From NCBI GenBank assembly GCA_013400975.1, contig WBMZ01010152.1, positions 1-64,000 on the forward strand: a stretch of DNA of 64,000 bases. Reading direction: 5' to 3'. Positions 48,767-60,791 of the stretch are shown piece after piece; the stretch's first letter is position 1; every line of letters starts with the position of its first letter. A program made the position numbers and the translations under genes. The notes under the pieces were generated by a model. It had not been told where the DNA came from. It worked only from the letters and a program-made list of their open reading frames with translations, and ran no database searches. This stretch comes from Atrichornis clamosus. Taxonomy: Eukaryota; Chordata; Aves; Passeriformes; Menuridae.

Positions 48767-49030
48767 AAGTGGCGGCGCCCGCTGGCGGGGCCGCTCCCGG
48801 GGCCGCCCCGTACCGCCCGTCCCCCGCTGCCCGTCCCCCGCCCATCAGCACCGGGGCCCGTGCGCGCCGCCCCACGCTCCGCCGCTCGCTTTTTCAGCAT
48901 CATTTCCTAGACGTCTGACGGCTTCTTGCTCTTGAATGTAGCCAGGGAAAGGCAGGAACGCTTCTCAAAGCAAACATTCGCTCTCGAGTCTGCCAGGTGT
49001 GCATTCGCTCGGGGACCCCTCCCCAAACGA
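48766..49030. promoter_or_regulatory. Small CpG island abutting the minisatellite; possible intragenic promoter
   Basis: 48766-48895 is extremely GC-rich with dense CpG (ggcggcgcccgctggcgggg, cgcgccgccccacgctccg) and a GC-box-like cccccgccc, in an otherwise CpG-poor intron. CpG continues more sparsely to about 49030. It lies 1.1 kb upstream of local exon 9. No TATA box or ORF was chosen. It could drive a short C-terminal transcript or an antisense RNA, or simply be GC-rich flank of the repeat. Confidence 0.45.
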
Positions 49031-50098
49031 GGATTCCTCTTGCATTTGGCCCTGCATGAAACACTTTCCAAAATAGTGATTTCCTGTAGTGTTTTGCATG
49101 CCCATTAATGTGTCCCAGCCAAACCACTTTTAAAAGTCTTGTGCTTATTCAGTGGAAAACTGACTCGGTACAATCAATGTATGTATTCTTTTATGGTGGG
49201 TCAACTTCAGTGGTCCATACAAAATGCAACTGCCCATTTTTTTCTTGCATAAAGTATACATATTCGTGTGTGCACACAGGGAGTTTTCTATCCAGAACAC
49301 TGTCCTGCCAGGACTACATCTGCCTTTGCAGGACTGTAGTTTAGATTAGCACATATATTTGTATATCTACAAATTTATATCCAGTACTTTGTAATTATTT
49401 TGATGAATTTACGAATCCTGAAGTGTTATCCATGTTCTTTTTTCTGTAGCTTGGGTGTTTTTTAAATACATAAATCCATTAGACTGTAGGCTCTTTGCTT
49501 TTCTTATAACCTCAGCATGAAGTATCAAATATCCAAATAACTGTGAATGTGTATTAGGGGGACATCTGGTGTTTCTAAATAACTCTTTTTAATCCGACTT
49601 TATTCTTTTGCATTCAATTAATAGGGGATTTTTTCTAAAGAATTTCTATTACGAGTACTATGCCAGTGGTGTAGGCTAAAGGATGCAACAGTATGCTTTG
49701 GGCTGCAGCCTCATCTTCTCGACACTGAAATTCATCTGCACTAATGCTTCTGAAAAGAAAGGAGTTGCTTTTTCTTGCATAGAACATCTGAGAACTCAAA
49801 TTGTCTCATACTCTGTTATGCTTTGTTTTAATATGCTAGGATAAACTTCAGCAAAGTTCTTAAATGCTTTCAGGTGTTAAAGAAATTCTCTGATTTCTCT
49901 TTCATGCTTCTAAAGTCCAGTCACAGCCTTTTCAAGGGGTCACTAATGTGTTACCGAAGCCGTGTAAATACACTGTCATGGATTTTTCTATTCAGGAAAA
50001 TGAAGTTATGATGTAAAGTCTTTTAGAGCTTTGTTTTTGCTTTTTGGGGTTTTTTTGGGAAGTAAGCTAATTCTGTTTTGTTTTGTTTTTTACTTTAG

Positions 50099-50229
50099 CT
50101 AAAAAACTAGGAATTACTGATGTGCCAGCTGAGGTCGTTACTTTTATTTCCCATGCAACCCAGAACAGATTAAGAACAGTGATAGAAAAAGTCACAGTGG
50201 TAACCCAGCACCGAATGGAGTCGTACAAA
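50099..50229 (+). CDS. TAF4B: TAF4B exon (local exon 9): TAF4 C-terminal domain
   Basis: A 131-nt exon, phase 1 in and phase 0 out, local residues 408-451. The acceptor is tactttag and the donor is a perfect gtaagt after TAC AAA. It reads AKKLGITDVPAEVVTFISHA, then TQNRLRTVIEKVTVVTQHRM and ESYK. The GIT-x4-VV-ISHATQ-RL pattern is the conserved TAF4 helix region. TQHRM-x-x-YK is closer to TAF4B than to TAF4. It follows an 18.5-kb intron, and the split Ala codon joins cleanly with the previous exon. Confidence 0.94.
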
Positions 50230-52200
50230 GTAAGTGTGCACAGGAAGGGGTCGAGTGTCTCCCAGCGCCGGGCCGGGGGTTCCCAGCACACAGCAGAGTT
50301 TTGGGCCAGCCTGGGGGCACAGCTTGGCTTCACCGCAGGTTTGTCCACTCAGCAAATGCAAAGTGCTGGGATGGGAGATCTGCCTGTCACCTCCGTCGTC
50401 CTCCTATCTAATGGGATTTGTGTAGAATTGCTTTTGTCTTTGTGTGCTAAACTGTCTGGCATGGAGCATCTACTAAGCCATTTTTGCTCATAGATTGTGA
50501 CTGAGACTTGATTCTTGATAGCTCCTTTTTTAACCAAGGTATCCATTATTTGTATCAAAATTGCTTCAATGTTTAGAAATCAATAGTAACTTTACTGGAT
50601 GTGAGAACTACTAGTATTTTACAAAAGGTACTGATGTGTCTTAAACCAACAGCTAAAGAAGTCAGCTGTAAATTTTTTGCTGTAATGAAACATGATTTTC
50701 TCTTTAAAAAGAACATTTGATGGTGAAATGCTACTATGATTCTTTTGTTAGTAATTGTATTCCTAAAGCAAATTGAAACAATTTTGATACCTTAAACCAG
50801 GGGGAAAATTTAAATAAGGATCTACAAACCAGTTTGAAATTCAAATGAGTCAAAGATATTTATTGATATATTTGAAAGGTTTTTCTAGTAGAAGTGAGGT
50901 GCTCATAGTTGTTAAACTGGTGTAAAAGCAAGATGGCAATAACTCGTTGTGTGTTGTCTAAGCTGTGTTTAGATTTCTTTAGCATATATATATATACATT
51001 GAATAGCTCTGATTTAGCTTTTTTACTAAGTTTTGTGGTGGTTTTTTTTGTATTCCTTGAGCGGGAGTCTAGTCAAACAGCTTTGGACTGTATCTGTGCC
51101 CACCTAATTCCCAAATTTGGGTCACAGTTGGACTAATTCTATGTGATATTTGCAAAACCAATAATATTTGAGATCTCTAATTACAATCAACATTATTGTG
51201 GTTAAAAATGGATTAAAATGGATTAAAAAATAAAGATCACTATTCCTGATTATCACCTACACTTATACCTTTCATTGCAATTGATGGGTATATTCTACTA
51301 TATTGGACTAAAAGTAGGACCTCCTTGTTCTTTTCCAGTATTCTTTATCAGCTTCAGCAGTGTTAAATCCCTCCTTTCTCCTCTCTAGGATGGTGTCTGA
51401 GAAGAAAACAGTTTGCTTAGTCTGTTTTAAGCCCAAGATGCATTTAAAATAATATCTTCACAGATTCTTAGGGAAAAATCAGTATGGTCTCTGAATCATA
51501 GCGTTGTCATTGGATTCTGTATTTTTCTTGGTTAATGGTCTTCTTTGATTTTACAGCATTGCAGTCAAAAAGGAAAACATTAAGTAGATAAATGGGATGG
51601 AAGTTACGTGGATAACTTATTTTTGTGACTGACATTCTGAGTGTTCCCCATGTAGTTCATGTCAAACTCTTCTGCTTGTTGAGCACTAAGGAAAGCTTGC
51701 ATGCTCTGAGTTGTTACAAGCTTCCGTTTTAATTGTAGTTAGAGGCTTATTTTCAACTGAATTTTTAGCTTTAATGCTTTTATAATGTTGCATCTTGAGA
51801 AAGTCTGTTACTAGTTCAAGATTAGTACAAATGCAGGAATTATAGGTTGTAAGTCTGGTTATAAACTATATCTAGAATTTTTCAGTACTAAGGTTAACCA
51901 TCTTAGATGTTTTTCATCATTAAGTCTGTTTGTTTTATTTTTTTTAACTCTTTGATGTCTCTGGTGCTGATAAATCAATCCTTGCGGGTTTTTAAAATTT
52001 GCTTAGATGTTAATTAAATTATCAGTTTCTAGCTGCATTAGTAACCATAGGCTGGCTTCATTCCCCTGAGCTTAAAAAGTAATAATTTTCTTTTTATTGT
52101 TAGTACAATGGAAAGATTATAATGCATAACACCTGCAGTCTTTAAATGCATAGTCCTGACAGAAATGGCTGTTTTTGTAAAGCACTGGCCTTTTTTACAG
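50230..52200 (+). other. TAF4B: Intron between local exons 9 and 10 (2.0 kb)
   Basis: GT-AG, phase 0, perfect gtaagt donor and ttttttacag acceptor. Nothing else is recognised. Confidence 0.93.
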
Positions 52201-52326
52201 GATGATGAATGGTATGAGCAAGCCACAGATGTCCGATCACAGCTGAAGTTCTTTGAACAGTTGGAGCGTTTAGAAAAGCAAAGGAAAGATGAACAAGAGA
52301 GGGAAATCTTGCTGAAGGCTGCCAAG
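52201..52326 (+). CDS. TAF4B: TAF4B exon (local exon 10): coiled, charged helix of TAF4 C-terminal domain
   Basis: A 126-nt exon of 42 codons, phase 0 at both ends, local residues 452-493. The acceptor is ttttttacag and the donor is gtatcg. It reads DDEWYEQATDVRSQLKFFEQ, then LERLEKQRKDEQEREILLKA and AK. The QLKFFEQL-x-x-x-EKQRKDEQEREIL helix is characteristic of TAF4 proteins and is predicted to be long and highly charged. YEQATDVR is unlike the diverged mammalian TAF4B and more like TAF4, so this exon keeps a probably ancestral sequence. Confidence 0.95.
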
Positions 52327-53565
52327 GTATCGGTTTTACTCCTGTTTTTTAACTACTTAACAATTCATAGCCTTCAAACAATTATTCAATTTTGTGATAT
52401 CTGTTTCATAAACACATTTTGTTTCTTACAACAAAGAGACACTGTTGCTGTGACATCACACCTTTAACTCATCAGTCAGGCTCTGATCTGTGCTCTCCCA
52501 GACCCACCTGCCTGGGATGCCTCTGTGTTTTCAAGATACAGCCCTGAATTTGATGAGTTCTTGGGAATATAAGAGACAGTGGCTAACATTTCAAAATAGC
52601 TCTGTGAAATAATTTTTACAATTGCCTTTGAAATTTAATAGATGCCGAGGGTGTCTGTGCCACTGGAGAATCATAGCCTACACTTCTGGACTTTAAACAA
52701 ATTCACTAAATTTTTATGGATTTTTTTTTGAGGCTTTTTACTTCTTAGGATTTTAGACTTTGCTTTTAAACAGTTTTGTTCATTTGTTTATCTTAAATGT
52801 GTTCCGGTCGCTTCTCTCTAACTGCATTATTTGATTGATTGATGCCTTTCTTCAGTTACCTGTCATTTCTTCTGGACTTGTTCCTTTGTAACTTTAATTC
52901 CAGAGACTGAATCTTCATACATGCAATAGAACACACTCAGATAATATTGTTTCAAGAGCACATAGGTATAGATGATTATAACTGTCAATTTAATTATATA
53001 TCTCATATCTAACTGCAAACAAGTTTATCCCTTAGTTATCCAGTTTTTAATTGTATTTCAATTTTCATTGCATTATTTATTGTATATTCTAAAAAGATTA
53101 TACAGAACAACTGAATGTTCAATTGAACACAGGCTCCTGATTTTGTGCCATATATGTTCAAAAATTGAGATTTAAAAAAAAAAAAAACAAACTAGCAATA
53201 TTTATTTAGAAATCTATTTCTCAGGCTACTTTAATCTGTCCTGTTTTCACTCTTAATTTGTAATAGTTCACATTCTTAAATATTCCACTAATTTTTACAT
53301 AACATACTCTTTAAATGTTTTGATGAAAACAGATTGGCTGTTTTCATTCTTAATTCTTATTTATTAAAAAACCAAGAAATGCTTCTTTATTTTTTATCCT
53401 GTTTCCTCCAGTCAGTGAACACATTTTGATGAATCATGTTTTATGTGTGTTCTGCTACTTGGTAGTTGTGTTGGTTGGTTTTTTTAATGGACATTGAGAA
53501 ATGCAGTAGCTTATGGTCCTTAGTTCAAAAAATGTTTCCCTGACTGCACAAAGCCTTATGCAGCT

Positions 53566-53640
53566 GATCTGAGTCTGGGTTAGAGGACCTCCTGTTGTTC
53601 CTTCCAACCTGAATTTCTTCATTAATTGATATTCTGTGTT
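53566..53640 (+). repeat. CR1 LINE 3'-terminal fragment, + strand, very short
   Basis: The run gatctgagtctgggttagag is followed by gacctcctgttgttccttcc, aacctgaattt and later attctgtg. This matches the last few dozen bases of CR1 before its terminal microsatellite. Confidence 0.55.
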
Positions 53641-55780
53641 TTGGGTAGGGTTTTTTTTGTTGTTATTTTAGTCTGGGATAATATAAAATCCTGTGAAGTC
53701 TAAATTTAGGAAGTAAATACATGATCATCAAGTTTGATTGCTATAGATTACAGAAAAAGCAGATTAAAGAATTCTGCAACGAAGAAATGTAAAAGAGTCC
53801 CATCATTGATTTGAAAGAATTACCTTAATGAAAATAATGAATGCATAAATCAGCTTCATAACCAGGAGACAGCTTGGAAGAAATATATGGTATACTCTAA
53901 AAATGTATGAAGGTGACAAGTAAATGAACGTGTTAAAAAGCCAAAACCAAACCACCGAGTGGCCATGGAAGAGCAGGGCTGCTGTATCAGTGTTAATGTT
54001 TAGAGACAGAGGTTGAGGATGCTGTGAACCTCTGGGGAGGTGCTTGCAATGTTGTGATTTAAGTGTAAATGCCAGTTTGGAACTGAACTTGCTTTGTTCT
54101 GCTGGTGTTCCCCATTCTGTTCTGATGCATTGAGGACCTAGTTTTGCAAAATATGGTCAGATTACAATTTTTTATTCTAAGAGTTTTTTCATTATCTCCT
54201 TAGAATCTGTGGTGCTGCTGAAATGCCAAAGTACATGAACAGTGATATCTCTTGAGTTCTTTATTCTGAATTCCTATGTACTAATTTCTTACCCAGGATT
54301 TGGTTTTTTCTGGTCTCACATGAACTTGCTGAGTTGTCTGAGGAGATCCCAGCCCTTGTGCAGTTACTGAATGGACACAGCTCTAACTTGCCCCAGCTGC
54401 CCTGATAAAGTGGCACAGATCAGTACCCCTTTCATGTCTGCCTGGGGCCTGGTGATACGTGTGTCTGCAGAGGGGCTCATGGTTAAACTGGCTCTGGAGA
54501 CTCAAATATCCACCATGCAAAGGTGTTATTTCCCCAGTTGTGGCACCTTTGTCACCTTGACAGTGTTGTGTTAAAAGGAAAAAGACCTTTTAGGTTTAAA
54601 ATGAAATTTCTGTTTCTGTTTTGCTTGCTACAGATGCTTAAATCTAAATATCATATTTATTTATAATATCAGCTTCTTAATGTGCCTTTTAGACAAACAG
54701 CATGATTTTTTTTATTTTGGAAGTGTTTTGACATGTTGCTGTTGAACATATTTTTAAAGTTCCTCAGCAGAATAATTTTAGGGAGAATTTCAGAACTTCC
54801 TGCTTGTGGTACCTCATCTACTGTCTCATAAGGAAGAGCGTAAACAGGCTGAACTTGTACACTGAAAATTCTTTTTTAATTATTTACACTTTGGAGCCTT
54901 GTTAACAGCCAAAGTCCAGGTTTTGACAAAGAGTAAGATTGTGAAGGAAATGTTTTGGGCCGTGGAGTCAATGGTATTAAATAATCTACTTAATAACAGA
55001 ATAATCAATGGAGAAGATAATGAAAAATGAAGGAATAGATTGAAATCAAAGGGGAGGCAGCATGAGTCTTTGGGAAACCTTGAAACCAATTTGGGAATTC
55101 TGCATTAGAGTTCAGTAGGGGATAAAGAAGATGTAAATGATGGCCAAAGAAAAGTGTCAGATTTGCAGGCTTTAGTTGTTTTGGGTGGTGTGTTGCTTTC
55201 TTTAGGAGGAGACAGGAAAATATTTGACACAAGTGTTCAAGTTGATCTGCAGCCATAATTTCATATGTTACAGTAGGAAGTGATGGCAAAATTTGTAAGC
55301 ATGCAGATGGGGTTGGTTTTGCTTCAGGAGATGTGTTTGAGAGAATGAGAGCTCAGATCAGGTGAAGAGGTAGAAGGAAAAAAGAAAGTTAGGTTTCAAA
55401 GAATACAATTTTTTACATTCTCAGAAAAGTCACTAAGTTAAAATTAGTTCTGAAGTTACATGAGTATTTTTGTAACAAAATAGCAGTATTATTTAGCTTG
55501 TTAAATGAGAGAATATTGCAAAATCTTATGTCCCATGCCTAGGAAATACTTGAGAAATAGAAATTTCATATCACAAGTTTAGGAGAATTATGACTGATGT
55601 TCTTATTCCAGAGAGATATTTTGTGGGAAGATAAACTTGACAGGAAAGGAAAAATCATTCTATGCTCTAGTTGCAATGCAACATAGAATTTCTTTTAAAT
55701 TAAAAATCTAAAAATTGAAACCACAACTATGCTGCTTCAGGAGCCAGAATGATCTCCTGCACCTCAGGGATCCTGCATTG

Positions 55781-55820
55781 TGTTCCACAGTGTTCCAAAA
55801 TGTTTCAAAATGTTCCACAA
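55781..55820 (+). repeat. Decamer tandem repeat, 4 copies
   Basis: Four consecutive 10-mers: tgttccacag, tgttccaaaa, tgtttcaaaa and tgttccacaa, followed by a partial fifth (ggttcac). Confidence 0.85.
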
Positions 55821-57411
55821 GGTTCACTTACCAGCCTCGAATGATGGTTCAAGGTGGCCCAAAGCATTTCTCTAATATACTTCCTAGTACTTCTTTTTAT
55901 TCTAGAAGTGTTTAGAGACATCTTGGTCCCCAGACTGTGAGATCCAATCACCTCCTGCTGCTGAAGAGCTCCTTGGAACACATTCACAGGATGTGATGTG
56001 TCAAACAGAGGCACTGAGCTGCCTTGGTTGTCATCACTTTTGGGTTTCCTTCCTGACACGAGCATCACAGGTGAAATTAAAATGGCATAGGGAGGGACCA
56101 TATGTATAAACATATGTAGAGCACAGTCTCTTTAAAGGAAATGTTTGGGAGAGTCAACTCCTGGCCCTGACTTGTTTTCCCAGTAAGAGCCACTGGCTGT
56201 TGTTGCCAGGTGTGTGCAGAACCAGACATCCTCTGCCTCAGCCTTTGGGGACTGGTGCAGGGAATACTGGGAAGAGCTAAGGAGGGTCTTAAGGCTGCAG
56301 AAAGGTCAGAAGCCAGACTAAAATAACTGGAGGAAGTTACCTTTGCATTTGACATGGTGTGTCTTGTGTGGATTTTCTTAAAAAAAAAAAAAAAGAACCA
56401 AAAACCCCCTCCACAAAACCAACAAAGCACAGGTCTTATTATAGTAAATCTGTGTTCTTGCTGCTTTCATAGCTATTTCCAAAACCTGGAAAATGCAGGT
56501 GGTATCTGTCAATTTGAATGAAGTTCTGGTTCTGGGCTAATAATGGAAATATTTCTGGCAGCCGAAGGAGTAAGAGGTTGTAGCTGATTTGTTGTTGGTT
56601 GATTGGTTGGTTTTATTTCTGAATTGTTTTTTGGAGAGAGTGGTGACAGTAAAGAGGTAAAGCTTGGGGTTGTCCTGGCTCTCAGGAAATGATTGAATCA
56701 TACTTCTATGTTATAATCTGTAAGGAAGTGGATCATGTTAAAATTAGTATGTTAATTCATCTGCTCAAACTGACTGAATGCATGCTTATTTTATTATAAA
56801 ATTAAGGTTGAAATTTAATTTCCAATACATACATTCTATTAGTCTGTTATTTTGAGTGTTGTGTATTAGTAGCACAAGCCTGTTGAGTTTAGGGATCTTA
56901 AAATATGACTATCACAAGAGTAAGATCTGTTCTGTAAAATGAAAATTTACAGAAGTAAAGGAAAAATTATGTTTAGAGTTGTTTGCAAAGTTAATTAGCA
57001 TTTGTGGATGATAGTGATTTCTACAGTATTGTAGGCTGAAGGGCTTTTTTATTGGAGAGATGATGGAAGTTTGGTGATGCAGATTCCCTTACACACGTGT
57101 GCTGTGGTGACTTGGAGGGGCTGCTTTGTGAGTCCCAGATGAATTCAGTGTCATTCCAATTTAATCCTTTCCCTCTTTTCTGAGAGCAGAGGATGGAATG
57201 CAGCCTTCTGCCTGCACAGGCACTTGGAACTCACTTCTGATGAGAGGAGAGCAAAGGGGGAATTATTGTGTTGAGATAATTTTCTGAATTTTTAGGAATT
57301 AGTTCCTGCAATTTTAATGATTTCAATATAAATCTTTTTTCAGACCCGTGCTCTTGCATTCCACCTCACTGTGGTCGTAACACTGAGTAGCATTTCACCC
57401 TCAGCTATGAT

Positions 57412-57509
57412 GCTTTTAACTTTCACTTTTTATTAACAAAGCTAATGTGAAAGCAAAGTGTTTCATGTTGCCAATTTAATTTCTTTAATTAAAAGTGAAA
57501 GTTATAAGC
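57412..57509. repeat. Palindromic element, 25-bp arms
   Basis: Left arm 57412-57436 (gcttttaactttcac then tttttattaa) and right arm 57485-57509 (ttaattaaaagtgaaagtta then taagc) are inverted copies matching at about 23 of 25 positions. The loop is 48 nt. Weaker complementarity seems to continue outward for 10-15 bases. The overall shape resembles the element at 14.85 kb, but the sequence does not. Confidence 0.7.
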
Positions 57510-60500
57510 TGGTACAGCCGTGGGTGAAGTTCTAATGTCATCAATGGGGAAAAATAGGTTTAAAATTGAAACTGTTGGCACAGCAGTGGCTCTCAATAGT
57601 ACAGCACCTGCAGTTGTGACTCTTTATTTAATGAAAAAAGATGAATTTGAAGCATTAAAGACTCCCAGTGTATGTATTGGGAAGGGGCAGTAGAGCTGCA
57701 AGTGCCGTAACTGGGATCAGATGTAGCTGAACGCAGGAGAGACCCTGTGAGACATTTCCTAACACAGGTGTAACAAGCTGAGACTTCAAAGTCCTTACAA
57801 ATCCAATAGAAAACTTCTTTTTGTTAGTGGATCAAAAATTTAGCATCAGTGCAACTTTGAGATTCATAATCACAACAAAATATTGAATAATTAGGATAAT
57901 GAAACCCATCAGAAGTACTATTAGTCTGTCCATCTGCATAGATGCAGAGTATTCTCCAATTTTAAAAATAATTAATATATGTATTTACATATTATATGGA
58001 TTATAGATATTCTTGTTTTATTAAAAACACTGTTGCTTTCTAATTTAAGGCAATTCTCTGGAATCTGAAATCCCCTTAAAATGACACTGTTCCGTGTGTA
58101 ATTAGATGTCTGTTTTTGTGGCCTCCTGCCTTAACACAAGCAAGGGGAAAAGCTGAGGCTTGGAACACTAGGGAGTTTGGTAACATGTAAATAAACCCCC
58201 TGATTTCTATTGTTTTGAATACACACATTTAACATATGCTTCTTTTCATACTTTTAAAGTCCAGTATTTTCATAGACCTAATGTGATGTATGCAGTTTTC
58301 AGTTTTCAGATAAAGAGTTCTCCAACACAAAGCCCTTTCATTCTTCACAATTAAAATATCAGGTTGTCTGATCTAATAAAAATAGCTTGTGTTTGAGAGA
58401 AACGTTAGCAAACCTGGTTTGCCAAATAAGTTCTCAGTAGGAGACAGCATTTAATGTATTTAAAAGTATGTTATCTAGTTAGGATCAGTGCTAGGTTTCT
58501 CTAAATTTACTGTGGAAAGCTTGCTTGCTTCTAAAGATGTTTATTCATCTACAGGAAAATACATTACGTAAATGCAGCTGGCATTATTTACAGATCTAGA
58601 CATGATGAATAGGGAAAGAAAGGCAAAGGAATTGTGATAAACTCCTTGAAAGTATTTAGTTTGGTGGGTTCTGTGGTTAGTGGGTGTTTCCAAAGCTTTA
58701 GAGGAAGGAGACATTGGTGCATTAGAAGATTTTGGAAAAGCATGTGTCACAAAACAGGTGAGATGCTGCATATTAAGATTTGGATGTTAGAGGGAAAGGA
58801 GAAAGGAAGAGAAAACCCAAAATATGAATCAACTTGAACAAAAAAGGTAAACTGCAATTAACAAAAGCTGGGAATGATTAGTCAGTAGCAAAACAAAAGT
58901 CAGTGTAAAATACTAAAATAATTGGTGGTGGTGACATGTAGACAAGCACTACAAGAGCTGAACAGCAGCAAAATTGTTCAGGCTCTTCAGAAGAAGGGAA
59001 GAGATGTTCACGTGTGGAATGGAGTGCAAAGGTAATCCAGTGACATTTCTAAAGCTTATTTAGGCACCTCTGTTAGGCTTGATGTTTGCATTTGCTTACA
59101 TTTGCTTTAATCTGTGTTGCATCAGCATTGGTGAAGCCTTTTATAAGTTACATTAGATCATAAAGTGAAGAATTAATGCAATAGTTGATGTTTATACTTG
59201 TCCTTTAACACATTTTAGCCTCCATATGCTGATGATTTTATTTCTGAAGCTCACTGACATGGTAACCAGCAGGAGAGTATTTTAGTCTTAAAAATCTGTT
59301 TAAAAAAAAAACCAAAACATTAAAATTTATCTGAATACAAAACAGTTGAACTCCTTAATATTTTTAGTAGTAATGACATATCCAGTGTAAAGTTGGAATT
59401 CTGCTTGTTTGAAAGAAGAGCCCGCCTTAGCACTTTGGAAATGCTGTTTGGCCTGGATTCAAGGAATAACTGGAAAATCAGTGCATTATTCTAAATGTAA
59501 AAGTAGTTCTACCTTCACCTTTGATCTGGGTTTATATATGTAACTTCACTTGGTACTTTAGATCTTAATTTTTGAAAAAAAATTCCTGTATTTAATATCA
59601 CTCAGAAGTTGAGTGAATACCTGTTTTCCACCTCTTCAATAGTTTTTATTATTTATTTATTTATTGTGAAAAAGCTGGAGGTTTACACAGAGCAGATGAT
59701 TTGCTTTTGCATGTTGGGATTATCCTGAACTCCAGATCTACTTTTATTTGGTCATTTTCAGGGGAGGGAAATAAAAAGCCCCAACTTCTCAACGTGTTAT
59801 TTTACTCTGTAGGACCTTCAGAGTTTTTTCTTCACTTACAGAGTCCAGGAAATTGCAATGTTACTTTGCATCTGTTGCTTTAATTTTTCTTACAATGTCC
59901 CCAAACAGAGAGTAGATCTGGTGCGTTTTCCAGGATTCTGTCACTTCCTTGTAGAAAGTTGGTAACTATTAGAAGTCTCAACTGGATTCTCCTAGGACAC
60001 TCTGCTCTCTCCTAAAGCTGATGTGCTTTTAACTTGTTCTTTGCATTTGGCAAATGTTTCAGCTTCAGACAGTACTGTAACAATACTTTGTGTTTCTGTA
60101 CTGCTTTCACTGAGAGATTCACAAGGCAACAGAAGTTTATTGTACATTTATAAATTTATCATCAAAACCCATGAAAGGGCTAAATATGCTTTTCCATCCA
60201 TCATACTGGAGAAACTGAGGCTCCCAATGCTTGAACTGTCATTGCAAAATGAGAGCAAGGACCTAGTTCAGCTCAGTTCATGAATACTGACCTGAGCCCA
60301 TCTCCTGGAGAAGCAACTCACTGAATGGGGGTTTGGTAGTTTGGTTTTTAACTTAATAGGTATAAATATAATCAAGTTCTCAGTAATTACTGTGCTGAAT
60401 AGAGACACAGCTCTCTGGCAGATCCATGTATTTCATGAAATACATTTTTGTCCTTTGAACATTAACTAGGTCAGATTATCTACATTTTTCTTTTTGTCTG

Positions 60501-60742
60501 GCCACAGCAGTTAGAGGGAGTCTCAGCCGGTGTTCAGGTGGAGTTCCTCTCTCGGTTGGCACAGCTACAACAGTAGAGTCTGATTTGGTCATTAGCTATC
60601 CCAGATTTCAGTTTGTCATTCCTTTGCTGCAGACACACGTTGTCAAACAGCCTCTTATGTCAGACACAGAGGCACTTGAGGATGGTGTTGGAAGGTGAAG
60701 CTGATGTGCACAGTGGAAAAGTTAAGCATATCATCTAAAAAT

Positions 60743-60791
60743 CCCATTACTGTTTAATTTGACCAACTCCCATTACTGTTTAATTTGACCA
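60743..60791. repeat. 26-bp tandem duplication
   Basis: The string cccattactgtttaatttga (continuing cca) occurs at 60743 and again at 60769, essentially perfect. A recent replication-slippage duplication. Confidence 0.9.

Larger units (their letters stand above)
31589..50098 (+). other. TAF4B: Intron between local exons 8 and 9 (18.5 kb)
   Basis: Largest intron in the window, GT-AG, phase 1. Contents listed separately: alternately inverted repeats at 33 kb, a hairpin at 37.6 kb, an antisense open frame at 43 kb, a repeat-plus-hairpin at 45.4 kb, a CR1 relic at 46.4-47.25 kb, a 44-bp minisatellite and a CpG island at 48.2-49 kb. The rest is AT-rich sequence in which nothing is recognised. Confidence 0.9.

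Noticed and set aside
48021..48935. Very long open frames (200-284 codons) on both strands across 48.0-48.9 kb
   Set aside because: They are produced by the stop-free 44-bp minisatellite, run through an N gap, and give a 44-residue periodic peptide in every frame. No gene is supported.
50083..50493. Longer frame running through exon 9 past 50229
   Set aside because: A perfect gtaagt donor lies at 50230 and family similarity ends at SYK.
59235..59265. gctgatgattttatttctga resembling C and D boxes
   Set aside because: The two boxes are only a few bases apart, too close for a snoRNA.
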